This document shows, one piece after another, positions 25,674-36,259 of a DNA stretch of 64,000 nucleotides. A model generated the notes under the pieces. That model did no database searches and was not told the DNA's origin. It saw only the letters and a program-made list of their open reading frames with translations. Source of the DNA: Salvia splendens (taxonomy: Eukaryota; Streptophyta; Magnoliopsida; Lamiales; Lamiaceae); assembly GCF_004379255.2 (NCBI RefSeq), contig NW_024598628.1, forward strand, positions 1 to 64,000. Reading direction: 5' to 3'. Every line of letters begins with the position of its first letter. The first letter of the stretch is position 1. The position numbers were made by a program, and so were the translations under genes.

Positions 25674-28600
25674 CCTTCAAACACCATCACGGCGGGGGGT
25701 TAAGGCGGACCCCCAACCTGTATATATCAAAAATCACCAAAAGAACATACATCAGACGAGCCCAAAAGTGACTCGGTCCGCACGAGAGATACAAAACACA
25801 AGAGCTAACAAAGCTACTATGGTATCCCCACAGACCGGGTACTAACCATCTAACTAAAGAGAGAATAAACATAACAAAGCTATACATCATAAAAAGGACA
25901 AGGATGATGGCCAAAAGCGGGCCAAATCCAAAGGAAATCAAAAAAACCATAAATCAAAACCTCGAACCAAGTGAAGTAGTCATCCATCTCGATATCTGAA
26001 TCTGAAGTTCGGATAGCCCAACTGGTCCATCCTGACGAGCGACTTCAAATACCGAGGCGCTGAATCCGCATCAAAGAAGGTGATGGCAGGGGTCTGGACC
26101 CCCCTACCTGCCAAAAAGTCTGCTGGTCGGTTGCCCTCTCGAAAGATGTGAGAGAACATGAACTGTATCTGTGCGAGCAAAGTACGAATGCGAGCCATGT
26201 GATGTCTCACATCCGCTGCTCCTCTGCGTCCTGAAGCGAACACCGCGACCACTGCTGCCGCATCCATCTCGACCCAGACATGCGAGGAGAACTGCATAGC
26301 CAGTGTCAGCCCGTGAAGAAGAGCTAATAGCTCCGCCTCGAAGGCCGACCCAGCTGCGAGAGGCGTACAAAAGGCACCCAAGAGAGAACCGTCTGAGCCC
26401 CGAACCACTCCCCCACCGCCTGCCTGTCCCGTCGAGCTAGTAAAGGCCCCGTCGGTGTTCAGCTTCACCCAAGGATCGTCGGGTGGATGCCAAAGCACTT
26501 GCAGGGACCTCAGAACTCGCCGGCGAGGAGGAGCCAAAGGCATGAAGTCAACGGCCGGGGTGCAACCGCGCCAATGAAGGGGGACTAGCACACCCGCCGC
26601 CACCAAGATCCGCAGGTGCCGAACAACCTGCCAAATAACATGTGAAGAACGAAAAGAAATGCCGCGATGCTTGCAGCTATTCCTCTCCGTCCAGATAAAC
26701 CAGTATACCAAACAGGGAATGATGAAACTAATGTGCAAGGCGGTGGCCCTGTGAGAGGACCTCCACCAAAAACCTAATCTAAGTGCAATGTCAGTGCACG
26801 TGTGAATGTGTGTGCTGATGTAAGGGAACCAGCCATCAAAGTAATCCCAAACCGATCTCGCCAGAGGACTCGACACAAACAAATGCTGAAACGACTCGAC
26901 TGAAATAGAAGAGACACAACAGAGACACTTGGATGCAAGAGAGATACCACGGGCCTGAACATAACACTCAACAGGGAGCCTGTGGAGGAGGAGGCGCCAG
27001 ATGAAGACAGAGATGGTATGGGTCAGCCCAGCATTCCAAACCATGCGAAGTCCGAAATGTCTAGGGGACCGTGTCCGAATGAGCTCCCAGGCTGAGGCCG
27101 TCGAGAACTCGCCATCGCCAGTGAGGCTCCATCGCATCACATCCCGCCTGCCCACCTCAATCGGGACAGCCCTGATAAGATCCAACACATGCAAAGGCAC
27201 ACCATACAAAGCCAGATAATCATGCAGTTTTTCAACATGCCAAGTATGATCATGCCAGAACCTAGAAACCTCAGCAGCAGGAAGATCAGTCCCGGGCGGA
27301 CAATAGGTCCTAAGGGGGAGATCCCCGACCCACACGTCATCCCAGAAACTAATCCGCCCTTCGCCTAGGGACCACCTAATGAGACCATGAACCTGACCCC
27401 TAATGTCCGTGAGACGATGCCAGATAGGACTATCATGCACAGAGTAAGGAGAAATGAAAGCACGACCTGCATGGAAGCAATACTTGCGCATGGTGAACTG
27501 CGCCCAAAGTGAATCCTGCGCGAGAAATCTCCACCAGAGCTTGATGCTGAAAGCTTTGACGACCTCGCGGAAACGACGGATGCCGAGGCCTCCCTCATCC
27601 AACGGCAGGCAAATCTTCTTCTTCCAACTAACCCAGTGGATCTTCCTCTGCTCCCCAACTGTGCCCCAAAAGAACCGGGCCAAGATCTGCTCCAACTCTC
27701 TCATCCAGTACTGATACGGCTTCAGAACCTGGAAGATGTGAAGAGGGATGGTGACAAGGGTGCTCTTGATCAGAGCGAGGCGCCCTCCAAGAGAAAGATG
27801 TCTGTGAGACCAGCTGTGAATCCGGTCCACCATCTTCTGTCGGATATCTAAAAGGTAGCCGGCCTTCAGCCCCCCCTTATAGATAGGGACACCAAGGTAA
27901 GTGAAAGGGAGGAATCCCTGCTGGAATCCACTCGCCTCTGCCACCTCAGCGGCCCAAGCGTCGAACTTCTCAAAGAGGTAGAAATGACTCTTTCCCCTGT
28001 TCACCATCTGACCCGACACGGCAGAATAGTGCTCGAGACAATGAACCAGCCTCTCCACGGACTGTCTGTGCGCCCTGACAAAAATGATAACGTCATCGGC
28101 ATAAGACAAATGGGATATGGCCGGCGCGCGCCTAGCATATCTATACTCCATATCGGGATATGTGTCAACCAGCCTGTTCAAGCTCCTCGAAAGATAATCA
28201 GCAGCAAGCACGAACAGCGACGGCGATAACGGATCTCCCTGGCGAAGTCCCCTCGTAGACTGAAAGAAACCTGCCGGAGCCCCGTTCACTAGCACTGAGA
28301 ACCAGCAAGAAGAGATGCATCGATCGACCATACTCACCCACCCCGGCGGGAATCCCATCCTCTCAAGCACCAGGAGGAGGAAAGGCCACTGCACTCGATC
28401 ATAGGCCTTAGCCATATCTAGCTTAAGGGCCAGATTAGGCGACTTTGCCTTCTGAATGAGCGACCTGCCGATATCGTGAATCAATTCCTGAGCCAAGAGC
28501 ACATTATCACTAAGCAAGCGACCCTTTACAAAACCGCTCTGGTTCGGCGCCACAACCTGAGGAAGCAGCGGCGCCAAACGCGATGTCAAGATCTTGGAGA

Positions 28601-30214
28601 TGAACTTGTTGGTCACGTTGCAAAGGCTGATCGGCCTGTACTCTGCCCAGGTCGCCGGGCTTGCCTTCTTCGGCAAGAGAATGATGGTCGTGGCCGTGAA
28701 GCTGCGAGGCATGGGAGCTCCTAAGAAGAAGTCCGCCACTGCTGCCACCACCTCTGCTCCTACGATGTCCCAACAGTGCTGGAAGAAAAGAGACGAGAAG
28801 CCATCCGGTCCCGAGGCGCTGTCCCCACTGATGCCAAAGACCGCCGCCCTCACCTCATCGTAGTCGGGAACTGCACAGAGGCCATCGCGGTCCACGGAGT
28901 CTGGGAGACCGCGCAAGAGGTCAAGGTCCGGCTGCTCCAAGTGCTCAACGTCTGACGTGAGAAGCCGCTGGAAGTAGTCAACCGCCGACTGTCTGATGTC
29001 CTCCTCCGACGTGAGAGTCTGTCCTCCTGCCTGAATGGCGTGAATCCGGGACTTCACCCGCTTCTGTCGCACCCACCCGTGGAAGAATTTGGAGTTCCTT
29101 TCGCCTTCTGCCGCCCACCGAATGGCAGCCTTCTGCTTCCAGAAATCCTCCTCCATCCTAGTGCGGAGTACGTAGAGGGCGGTGCAGCGGCTAAGCTCAC
29201 TCCTGTGGGCTCCTGTCGGGTCCCCGTCGTAAGCCGCCTGCGCAGCGGCAACCGCCTCCTCTGCCTCCCTCAGCTTTTCAAAGATGTTCCCAAAGACCTC
29301 CCTGTTCCATCCCTTGAGAAAACCCTTAACTCTGCTGAGTTTGAACTGAAGATTAAGCATGCCGAAGAAGCCCGTCTCCGCCGTCCACACTCTGGCAATC
29401 TCATCCCTGAAAGTGTGATGCCGAACCCACATGTTCTGAAACCTAAACGAAGGCCTCGGAATCTGAGCCGTGAGCTGGCACCGCACTAGCAAAGGGGCAT
29501 GATCTGAGGAGATCCTAGGCAAATGAGTCACCCTAGTAGCCGCAAAGGCGGTCGTCCAGTGCTCCCCAAGAAGAACTCTGTCCAATCTCTCCCAGAGCCC
29601 ACTCCTCGTCCATGTAAACGGTGGGCCATCAAAGCCTGGGTCCAGTAGCTGGCAGTCTGCTACGGCGTCGGCGAAGTCCATCATTTCTCTGTGCCTGTCT
29701 GTCGAGCTGCCCTGTCTCTCTTTCTCCAACAAGAAGATGTTGAAGTCACCACCAACAAGCCAGGGGGCGCCGTCAGTGGCTAGAGAGATGTCCCTGAGCT
29801 TATTCCACAGATCGTATCTCCCCTCCCTCGAGCACTTAGCGTACACTACGGAGAGATAGATTGAAAAAGGGAATATCGCAGCAGAAACTCGGACGTGAAG
29901 GACCTGCTCAGAGTCGTCAATGACCTCGACCTGCCAGTCCCTGTGAGAGAAGATCCAAATCTTACCGTTTGTGTTCGAACACCTAAACTGCAACCCAAAT
30001 CGCCTACTAAAGAAAGAAGGCCGGGGATCCGTCTGGGGCTCAAGCACTGCGGCAAACAAAACACTATACATATCGATCATATTTTTGAAAGTGCCCTGGG
30101 TAGTAGCGTTCGCTATCCCCTGGGCATTCCAGATCATGAAGTGAGAAGACATGGGAAACTCAGTAGGCTCCCGAGGCCGAAAGCCTCGCCTTCTTCGATG
30201 AACCCTCTGCGGGA
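25674..30214 (-). mobile_element. LINE-8: LINE truncated within ORF1, ORF2 intact
   Basis: Poly(T) 25656-25673. Contains the 3'UTR, complete ORF2 and only the last few dozen bases of ORF1. The 5' edge reads GCG|GGATGGTTTAGGG; the GGATGGTTT part repeats the SINE-A/telomere junction on its left, so it is probably the target-site duplication. Confidence 0.94.
25980..30152 (-). CDS. LINE-8 ORF2: endonuclease-reverse transcriptase-RNase H
   Basis: 1390 codons, complete, same domain order and catalytic motifs as LINE-7 ORF2 (GGDFNIF, SSDHAP, KLDMAKAYD, YADD, NTDGA, EMDA). Differences include NKFISK for NKIISK, RYARR for RCARR and FASGRR for FTSGRR. The element lacks its 5'UTR and ORF1, so expression would need an outside promoter; if translated, it could still supply reverse transcriptase in trans. 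The ORF3 frame behind it is shifted by one extra A near 25946. Confidence 0.93.
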   Translation of the reverse strand: MSSHFMIWNAQGIANATTQGTFKNMIDMYSVLFAAVLEPQTDPRPSFFSRRFGLQFRCSNTNGKIWIFSHRDWQVEVIDDSEQVLHVRVSAAIFPFSIYLSVVYAKCSREGRYDLWNKLRDISLATDGAPWLVGGDFNIFLLEKERQGSSTDRHREMMDFADAVADCQLLDPGFDGPPFTWTRSGLWERLDRVLLGEHWTTAFAATRVTHLPRISSDHAPLLVRCQLTAQIPRPSFRFQNMWVRHHTFRDEIARVWTAETGFFGMLNLQFKLSRVKGFLKGWNREVFGNIFEKLREAEEAVAAAQAAYDGDPTGAHRSELSRCTALYVLRTRMEEDFWKQKAAIRWAAEGERNSKFFHGWVRQKRVKSRIHAIQAGGQTLTSEEDIRQSAVDYFQRLLTSDVEHLEQPDLDLLRGLPDSVDRDGLCAVPDYDEVRAAVFGISGDSASGPDGFSSLFFQHCWDIVGAEVVAAVADFFLGAPMPRSFTATTIILLPKKASPATWAEYRPISLCNVTNKFISKILTSRLAPLLPQVVAPNQSGFVKGRLLSDNVLLAQELIHDIGRSLIQKAKSPNLALKLDMAKAYDRVQWPFLLLVLERMGFPPGWVSMVDRCISSCWFSVLVNGAPAGFFQSTRGLRQGDPLSPSLFVLAADYLSRSLNRLVDTYPDMEYRYARRAPAISHLSYADDVIIFVRAHRQSVERLVHCLEHYSAVSGQMVNRGKSHFYLFEKFDAWAAEVAEASGFQQGFLPFTYLGVPIYKGGLKAGYLLDIRQKMVDRIHSWSHRHLSLGGRLALIKSTLVTIPLHIFQVLKPYQYWMRELEQILARFFWGTVGEQRKIHWVSWKKKICLPLDEGGLGIRRFREVVKAFSIKLWWRFLAQDSLWAQFTMRKYCFHAGRAFISPYSVHDSPIWHRLTDIRGQVHGLIRWSLGEGRISFWDDVWVGDLPLRTYCPPGTDLPAAEVSRFWHDHTWHVEKLHDYLALYGVPLHVLDLIRAVPIEVGRRDVMRWSLTGDGEFSTASAWELIRTRSPRHFGLRMVWNAGLTHTISVFIWRLLLHRLPVECYVQARGISLASKCLCCVSSISVESFQHLFVSSPLARSVWDYFDGWFPYISTHIHTCTDIALRLGFWWRSSHRATALHISFIIPCLVYWFIWTERNSCKHRGISFRSSHVIWQVVRHLRILVAAGVLVPLHWRGCTPAVDFMPLAPPRRRVLRSLQVLWHPPDDPWVKLNTDGAFTSSTGQAGGGGVVRGSDGSLLGAFCTPLAAGSAFEAELLALLHGLTLAMQFSSHVWVEMDAAAVVAVFASGRRGAADVRHHMARIRTLLAQIQFMFSHIFREGNRPADFLAGRGVQTPAITFFDADSAPRYLKSLVRMDQLGYPNFRFRYRDG

Positions 30215-30215
30215 T

Positions 30216-30224
30216 GGTTTAGGG
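30216..30224 (+). repeat. Single telomere-like repeat
   Basis: GGTTTAGGG between LINE-8 and a SINE-A; part of that SINE's target-site duplication. Confidence 0.85.
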
Positions 30225-30247
30225 TTTTTTTTTTTTTTTTTTTTTTT

Positions 30248-30413
30248 AAAATTAACTTCATATATTTATATCATATATATGAAGGAGGAAATTACAAATC
30301 AACTCCTATAACAAGGAGGAAAGACAAATTACGTCACCCAGGGTTCGAACTCGAGACCTCCAGGATGGACGCGGTATCCAGCACCCTTTACCGCTAGGCC
30401 AAGGGGCTTGGAT
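30248..30413 (-). mobile_element. SINE-A with a target-site duplication spanning LINE-8 edge and telomere
   Basis: Poly(T) up to 30247. GCGGGATGGTTTAGGGTTT lies at 30209-30227 and again at 30414-30432, a 19-bp direct repeat whose last Ts may belong to the tail. The duplicated target is the 5' edge of LINE-8 plus its first telomere repeat. Confidence 0.94.
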
Positions 30414-30420
30414 GCGGGAT

Positions 30421-30458
30421 GGTTTAGGGTTTAGGGTTTAGGGTTTTAGGGTTTAGGG
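30421..30458 (+). repeat. Telomere-like repeats
   Basis: Five heptamers, one with an extra T (TTTTAGGG). Confidence 0.95.
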
Positions 30459-30482
30459 TTTTTTTTTTTTTTTTTTTTTTAA

Positions 30483-30718
30483 TGGAGGATCGACGATGGT
30501 TCCCCATCTACCCTCCGATGTGACTCGGACCCCCGACCTAACAGTTGGAGGTGAAGCGTCTTACCCCGTAGGTGCGCTTCGTTGTCATTCTGGGCCCACA
30601 GGCCCAAGGAGAAATTAATCCCCAAATCTGCACTTCCTAGGATTCGAACCTGCGACCTCCTAGGAAGTGAAAGCTCCCTGATATCAACTCCCAAGCCACT
30701 AGAGCAGCTTGGTTGGAT
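30483..30718 (-). mobile_element. SINE-B, full-length
   Basis: Poly(T) to 30480, standard body with consensus box B and 5' terminus ATCCAACCAAGC next to a telomere repeat. Confidence 0.92.
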
Positions 30719-30739
30719 GTTTTAGGGTTTAGGGTTTAG

Positions 30740-30741
<2 letters not shown>
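30719..30741 (+). repeat. Telomere-like repeats
   Basis: Three heptamers between SINE-B and SINE-A. Confidence 0.93.
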
Positions 30742-30774
<33 letters not shown>

Positions 30775-30779
<5 letters not shown>

Positions 30780-30940
30780 TAACTTCATATATTTATATCA
30801 TATATATGAAGGACGAAATTACAAATCAACTCCTATAACAAGGAGGAAATACAAATTGCGCCTCCCAGGGTTCGAACTCGAGACCTCTAGGATGGACGCG
30901 GTATCCAGCGCCCTTTACCGCTAGGCCAAGGGGCTTGGAT
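30775..30940 (-). mobile_element. SINE-A copy
   Basis: Poly(T) 30742-30774; a few substitutions, both boxes present. Confidence 0.92.
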
Positions 30941-30984
30941 GGTTTAGGGTTTAGGGTTTAGGGTTTAGAGTTTAGGGTATAGGG
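30941..30984 (+). repeat. Telomere-like repeats with TTTAGAG and TATAGGG variants
   Basis: Six heptamers, among the longest arrays in the window. Confidence 0.95.
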
Positions 30985-31001
30985 TTTTTTTTTTTTTTTT
31001 T

Positions 31002-31157
31002 AAATTAACTTCATATATTTATATGAAGGAGGAAATTACAAATCAACTCCTATAACAAGGAGGAAAGACAGATTACGCCACCCAGGGTTCGAACTCGAGA
31101 CCTTCAGGATGTACGCGGTATCCAGCACCCTTTACCACTAGGCCAAGGGGCTTGGAT
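31002..31157 (-). mobile_element. SINE-A copy with short tail deletion
   Basis: Poly(T) 30985-31001. Lacks about 10 bp of the ATATATAT segment; box A carries one change (ACCACTAGG on plus). Confidence 0.9.
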
Positions 31158-31176
31158 GGTTTAGGGTTTAGGGTTA
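31158..31176 (+). repeat. Telomere-like repeats
   Basis: GGTTTAGGGTTTAGGGTTA before a poly(T) tail. Confidence 0.92.
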
Positions 31177-31198
31177 TTTTTTTTTTTTTTTTTTTTTT

Positions 31199-31470
31199 CT
31201 AGCAAACGTACTAATAAAGCACATAATAACTTGGGCGATGACCAAGGAGTGGTCAAGCCCAAAGGAAATACAAGAAATACATATCAAAATCCATAACAAA
31301 TATAAAAACTCATCCATCTCGATATCTGAATCTGAAGTTCGGATAGCCCAGCTGGTCCATCCTCACAAGCGACTTCAAGTACCGAGGCGCTGTATCTGAA
31401 TCATAGTAAGTGATGGCAGGGGTCTGGACCCCCCTACCTGCAAGAAAATCTGCTGCCCGGTTACCCTCTC
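31199..31470 (-). pseudogene. LINE-9: subfamily-B fragment with premature poly(A) tail
   Basis: Poly(T) 31177-31198 joins subfamily-B sequence inside the 3'UTR/ORF3 region, about 190 bp short of the usual 3' end, so the template was a transcript polyadenylated early. It contains the ORF2 stop and the last residues of RNase H (EGNRAADFLA) and is 5'-truncated at 31470 next to GGTTTAGGG. Confidence 0.85.
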
Positions 31471-31486
31471 GGTTTAGGGTTCAGGG
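31471..31486 (+). repeat. Telomere-like repeats
   Basis: GGTTTAGGGTTCAGGG. Confidence 0.92.
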
Positions 31487-31506
31487 TTTTTTTTTTTTTT
31501 TTTTTT

Positions 31507-31742
31507 AGGAGGATCGACGATGGTTCCCCATCTACCCTCCGATGTGACTCGGACCCCCGACCTAACAGTTGGAGGTGAAGCGTCTTACCCCGTAGGTGCG
31601 CTTCGTTGTCATTCTGGGCCCACAGGCCCAAGGAGAAATTAATCCCCAAATCTGCACTTCCTAGGATTCGAACCTGCGACCTCCTAGGAAGTGAAAGCTC
31701 CCTGATATCAACTCCCAAGCCACTAGAGCAGCTTGGTTGGAT
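31507..31742 (-). mobile_element. SINE-B, full-length
   Basis: Poly(T) 31487-31506. Sits immediately before LINE-10, as a truncated SINE-B sits before LINE-11. Confidence 0.92.
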
Positions 31743-31765
31743 GGTTTAGGGTTCAGGGTTTAGGG
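31743..31765 (+). repeat. Telomere-like repeats
   Basis: TTTAGGG, TTCAGGG, TTTAGGG before LINE-10. Confidence 0.94.
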
Positions 31766-31787
31766 TTTTTTTTTTCCTCAAACACCA

Positions 31788-32087
31788 TCACGGCGGGGGA
31801 TTAAGGCGGACCCCCAACCTGTATATATCAAAAATCACCAAAAGAACATACATCAGACGAGCCCAAAAGTGACTCGGTCCGCACGCGAGATACAAAACAC
31901 AAGAGCTAACAAAGCTACTATGGTATCCCCACAGACCGGGTACTAACCATCTAACTAAAGAGAGAATAAACATAACAAAGCTATACATCATAAAAAGGAC
32001 AAGGATGATGGCCAAAAGCGGGCCAAATCCAAAGGAAATAAAAAAACCATAAATCAAAACCACGAACCAAGTGAAGTAGTCATCCAT
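31788..32087 (-). CDS. LINE-10 ORF3, small hydrophobic ORF (99 codons)
   Basis: Intact, ATG overlapping the ORF2 stop by eight bases. Coding status uncertain. Confidence 0.4.
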   Translation of the reverse strand: MDDYFTWFVVLIYGFFISFGFGPLLAIILVLFMMYSFVMFILSLVRWLVPGLWGYHSSFVSSCVLYLACGPSHFWARLMYVLLVIFDIYRLGVRLNPPP

Positions 32088-35000
32088 CTCGATATCTGAA
32101 TCTGAAGTTCGGATAGCCCAACTGGTCCATCCTGACGAGCGACTTCAAATACCGAGGCGCTGAATCCGCATCGAAGAAGGTGATGGCAGGGGTCTGGACC
32201 CCCCTACCTGCCAAAAAGTCTGCTGGTCGGTTGCCCTCTCGAAAGATGTGAGAGAACATGAACTGTATCTGTGCGAGCAAAGTACGAATGCGAGCCATGT
32301 GATGTCTCACATCCGCTGCTCCTCTGCGTCCTGAAGTGAACACCGCGACCACTGCTGCCGCATCCATCTCGACCCAGACATGCGAGGAGAACTGCATAGC
32401 CAGTGTCAGCCCGTGAAGAAGAGCTAAAAGCTCCGCCTCGAAGGCCGACCCAGCTACGAGAGGCGTACAAAAGGCTCCCAAGAGAGAACCGTCTGAGCCA
32501 CGAACCACTCCCCCACCGCCTGCCTGTCCCGTCGAGCTAGTAAAGGCCCCGTCGGTGTTCAGCTTCACCCAAGGATCGTCGGGTGGATGCCAAAGCACTT
32601 GCAGGGACCTCAGAACTCGCCGGCGAGGAGGAGCCAAAGGCATGAAGTCAACGGCCGGGGTGCAACCGCGCCAATGAAGGGGGACTAGCACACCCGCCGC
32701 CACCAAGATCCGCAGGTGCCGAACAACCTGCCAAATAACATGTGAAGAACGAAAAGAAATGCCGCGATGCTTGCAGCTATTCCTCTCCGTCCAGATAAAC
32801 CAGTATACCAAACAGGGAATGATGAAACTAATGTGCAAGGCGGTGGCCCTGTGAGAGGACCTCCACCAAAAACCTAATCTAAGTGCAATGTCAGTGCACG
32901 TGTGAATGTGTGTGCTGATGTAAGGGAACCAGCCATCAAAGTAATCCCAAACCGATCTCGCCAGAGGACTCGACACAAACAAATGCTGAAACGACTCGAC
33001 TGAAATAGAAGAGACACAACAGAGACACTTGGATGCAAGAGAGATACCACGGGCCTGAACATAACACTCAACAGGGAGCCTCTGGAGGAGGAGGCGCCAG
33101 ATGAAGACAGAGATGGTAGGGGTCAGCCCAGCATTCCAAACCATGCGAAGTCCGAAATGTCTAGGGGACCGTGTCCGGATGAGCTCCCAAGCTGAGGCCG
33201 TCGAGAACTCGCCATCGCCAGTGAGGCTCCATCGCATCACATCCCGCCTGCCCACCTCAATCGGAACAGCCCTGATAAGATCCAACACATGCAAAGGCAC
33301 ACCATACAAAGCCAGATAATCATGCAGTTTTTCAACATGCCAAGTATGATCATGCCAAAATCTAGAGACCTCAGCGGCAGGAAGATCAGTCCCGGGCGGA
33401 CAATAGGTCCTAAGGGGGAGATCCCCGACCCACACGTCGTCCCAGAAACTAATCCGCCCTTCGCCTAGGGACCACCTAATGAGACCATGAACCTGACCCC
33501 TAATGTCCGTGAGACGATGCCAAATAGGACTATCATGCACAGAGTAAGGAGAAATGAAAGCACGACCAGCATGGAAACAATACTTGCGCATGGTGAACTG
33601 CGCCCAAAGTGAATCCTGCGCGAGAAATCTCCACCAGAGCTTGATGCTGAAAGCTTTGACGACCTCGCGGAAACGACGGATGCCGAGGCCTCCCTCATCC
33701 AACGGCAGACAAATCTTCTTCTTCCAGCTAACCCAGTGAATCTTCCTCTGCTCCCCAACCGTGCCCCAAAAGAACCGGGCCAAGATCTGCTCCAACTCCC
33801 TCATCCAATACTGATACGGCTTCAGGACCTGGAAGATGTGAAGAGGGATGGTTACAAGGGTGCTCTTGATCAGAGCGAGGCGCCCTCCAAGAGAAAGATG
33901 TCTGTGAGACCAGCTGTGAATCCGGTCCACCATCTTCTGTCGGATATCTAAAAGGTAGCCGGCCTTCAGCCCCCCCTTATAGATAGGGACACCGAGGTAG
34001 GTGAAAGGGAGGAATCCCTGCTGGAATCCACTCGCCTCTGCCACCTCAGCCGCCCAAGCATCGAACTTCTCAAAGAGGTAGAAATGACTCTTTCCCCTGT
34101 TCACCATCTGACCCGACACGGCAGAATAGTGCTCGAGACAATGAACCAGCCTCTCCACGGACTGTCTGTGCGCCCTGACAAAGATGATAACGTCATCGGC
34201 ATAAGACAAATGGGATATGGCCGGCGCGCGCCTAGCACATCTATACTCCATATCGGGATGTGTGTCCACAAGCCTGTTCAAGCTCCTCGAAAGATAATCT
34301 GCAGCAAGCACGAATAGCGACGGCGATAACGGATCTCCCTGGCGAAGTCCCCTCGTAGACTGAAAGAAACCTGCCGGAGCCCCGTTCACGAGCACTGAGA
34401 ACCAGCAAGAAGAGATGCATCGATCCACCATACTCACCCACCCCGGCGGGAATCCTATCCTCTCAAGCACCAGGAGGAGGAAAGGCCACTGCACTCGATC
34501 ATAGGCCTTAGCCATATCTAGCTTGAGGGCCAGATTAGGCGACTTTGCCTTCTGAATGAGCGACCTGCCGATATCGTGAATCAATTCCTGAGCCAAGAGC
34601 ACATTATCACTAAGCAAGCGACCCTTTACAAAACCGCTCTGGTTCGGCGCCACAACCTGAGGAAGCAGCGGCGCCAAACGCGATGTCAAGATCTTGGAGA
34701 TGATCTTGTTGGTCACGTTGCAAAGGCTGATCGGCCTGTACTCTGCCCAGGTCGCCGGGCTTGCCTTCTTCGGCAAGAGAATGATGGTCGTGGCCGTGAA
34801 GCTGCGGGGCATGGGAGCTCCTGAGAAGAAGTCCGCCACCGCTGCCACCACCTCTGCTCCTACGATGTCCCAACAGTGCTGGAAGAAAAGAGACGAGAAG
34901 CCATCCGGTCCCGAGGCGCTGTCCCCACTGATGCCAAAGACCGCCGCCCTCACCTCATCATAGTCAGGAACTGCACAGAGGCCCTCGCGGTCGATGGAGT

Positions 35001-36252
35001 CTGGGAGACCGCGCAAGAGATCAAGGTCCGGCTGCTCCAAGTGCTCAACGTCTGATGTGAGAAGCCGCTGGAAGTAGTCAACCGCCGACTGTCTGATGTC
35101 CTCCTCCGACGTGAGTGTCTGTCCTCCTGCCTGAATGGCGTGAATCCGGGACTTCACCCGCTTCTGTCGCACCCACCCATGGAAGAATTTGGAGTTCCTT
35201 TCGCCTTCTGCCGCCCACCGAATGGCAGCCTTCTACTTCCAGAAATCCTCCTCCATCCTAGAGCGGAGTACGTAGAGGGCGGTGCAACGGCTAAGCTCAC
35301 TCCTGTGGGCTCCTGTCGGGTCCCCGTCTTAAGCCGCCTGCGCAGCGGGAACCGCCTCCTCTGCCTCCCTCAGCTTTTCAAAGATGTTCCCAAAGACCTC
35401 CCTGTTCCAACCCTTGAGAAAACCCTTAACTCTGCTGAGTTTGAACTGAAGATTAAGCATGCCGAAGAAGCCCGTCTCCGCCGTCCACACTCTGGCAATC
35501 TCATCCCTGAAAGTGTGATGCCTAACCCACATGTTCTGAAACCTAAACGAAGGCCTCGGAATCTGAGCAGTGAGCTGGCACCGCACAAGCAAAGGGGCAT
35601 GATCTGAAGAGATCCTAGGCAAATGAGTCACCCTGGTAGCCGCAAAGGCGGTCGTCCAGTGCTCCCCGAGAAGAACTCTGTCCAATCTCTCCCAGAGCCC
35701 ACTCCTCGTCCATGTGAACGGTGGGCCATCAAAGCCTGGGTCCAGAAGCTGGCAGTCTGCTACGGCGTCGGCGAAGTCCATCATCTCTCCGTGCCTGTCT
35801 GTCGTGCTGCCCTGTCTCTCTTCCTCCAACAAGAAGATGTTGAAGTCACCACCAACAAGCCAGGGGGCCCCGTCAGTAGCTAGAGAGATGTCCCTGAGCT
35901 TATTCCACAGATCGTATCTCCCCTCCCTCGAGCACTTAGCGTACACTACGGAGAGATAGATTGAAAAAGGGAATATCGCAGCAGAAACTCGGACGTGAAG
36001 GACCTGCTCAGAGTCATCAATGACCTCGACCTGCCAGTCCCTGTGGGAGAAGATCCAAATCTTGCCGTTTGTGTTCGAACACCTAAACTGCAACCCAAAT
36101 CGCCTACTAAAGAAAGAAGGCTGGGGATCCGTCTGGGGCTCAAGCACCGCGGCAAACAAAACACTGTACATATCGATAATATTCTTACAAGTGCCCTGGG
36201 TAGCAGTGTTTGCTATTCCCTGGGCATTCCAGATCATGAAGTGAGAAGACAT
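32080..36252 (-). pseudogene. LINE-10 ORF2 with two nonsense mutations
   Basis: Full-length ORF2 by alignment with LINE-7, broken by TAA at 35329-35331 (tyrosine of AAYDGD) and TAG at 35233-35235 (glutamine of FWKQKAA). Endonuclease lies upstream of both stops, RT and RNase H downstream. No frameshifts. The TAA is shared with LINE-11, the TAG is not. Confidence 0.93.
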
Positions 36253-36259
36253 GGGAAAC

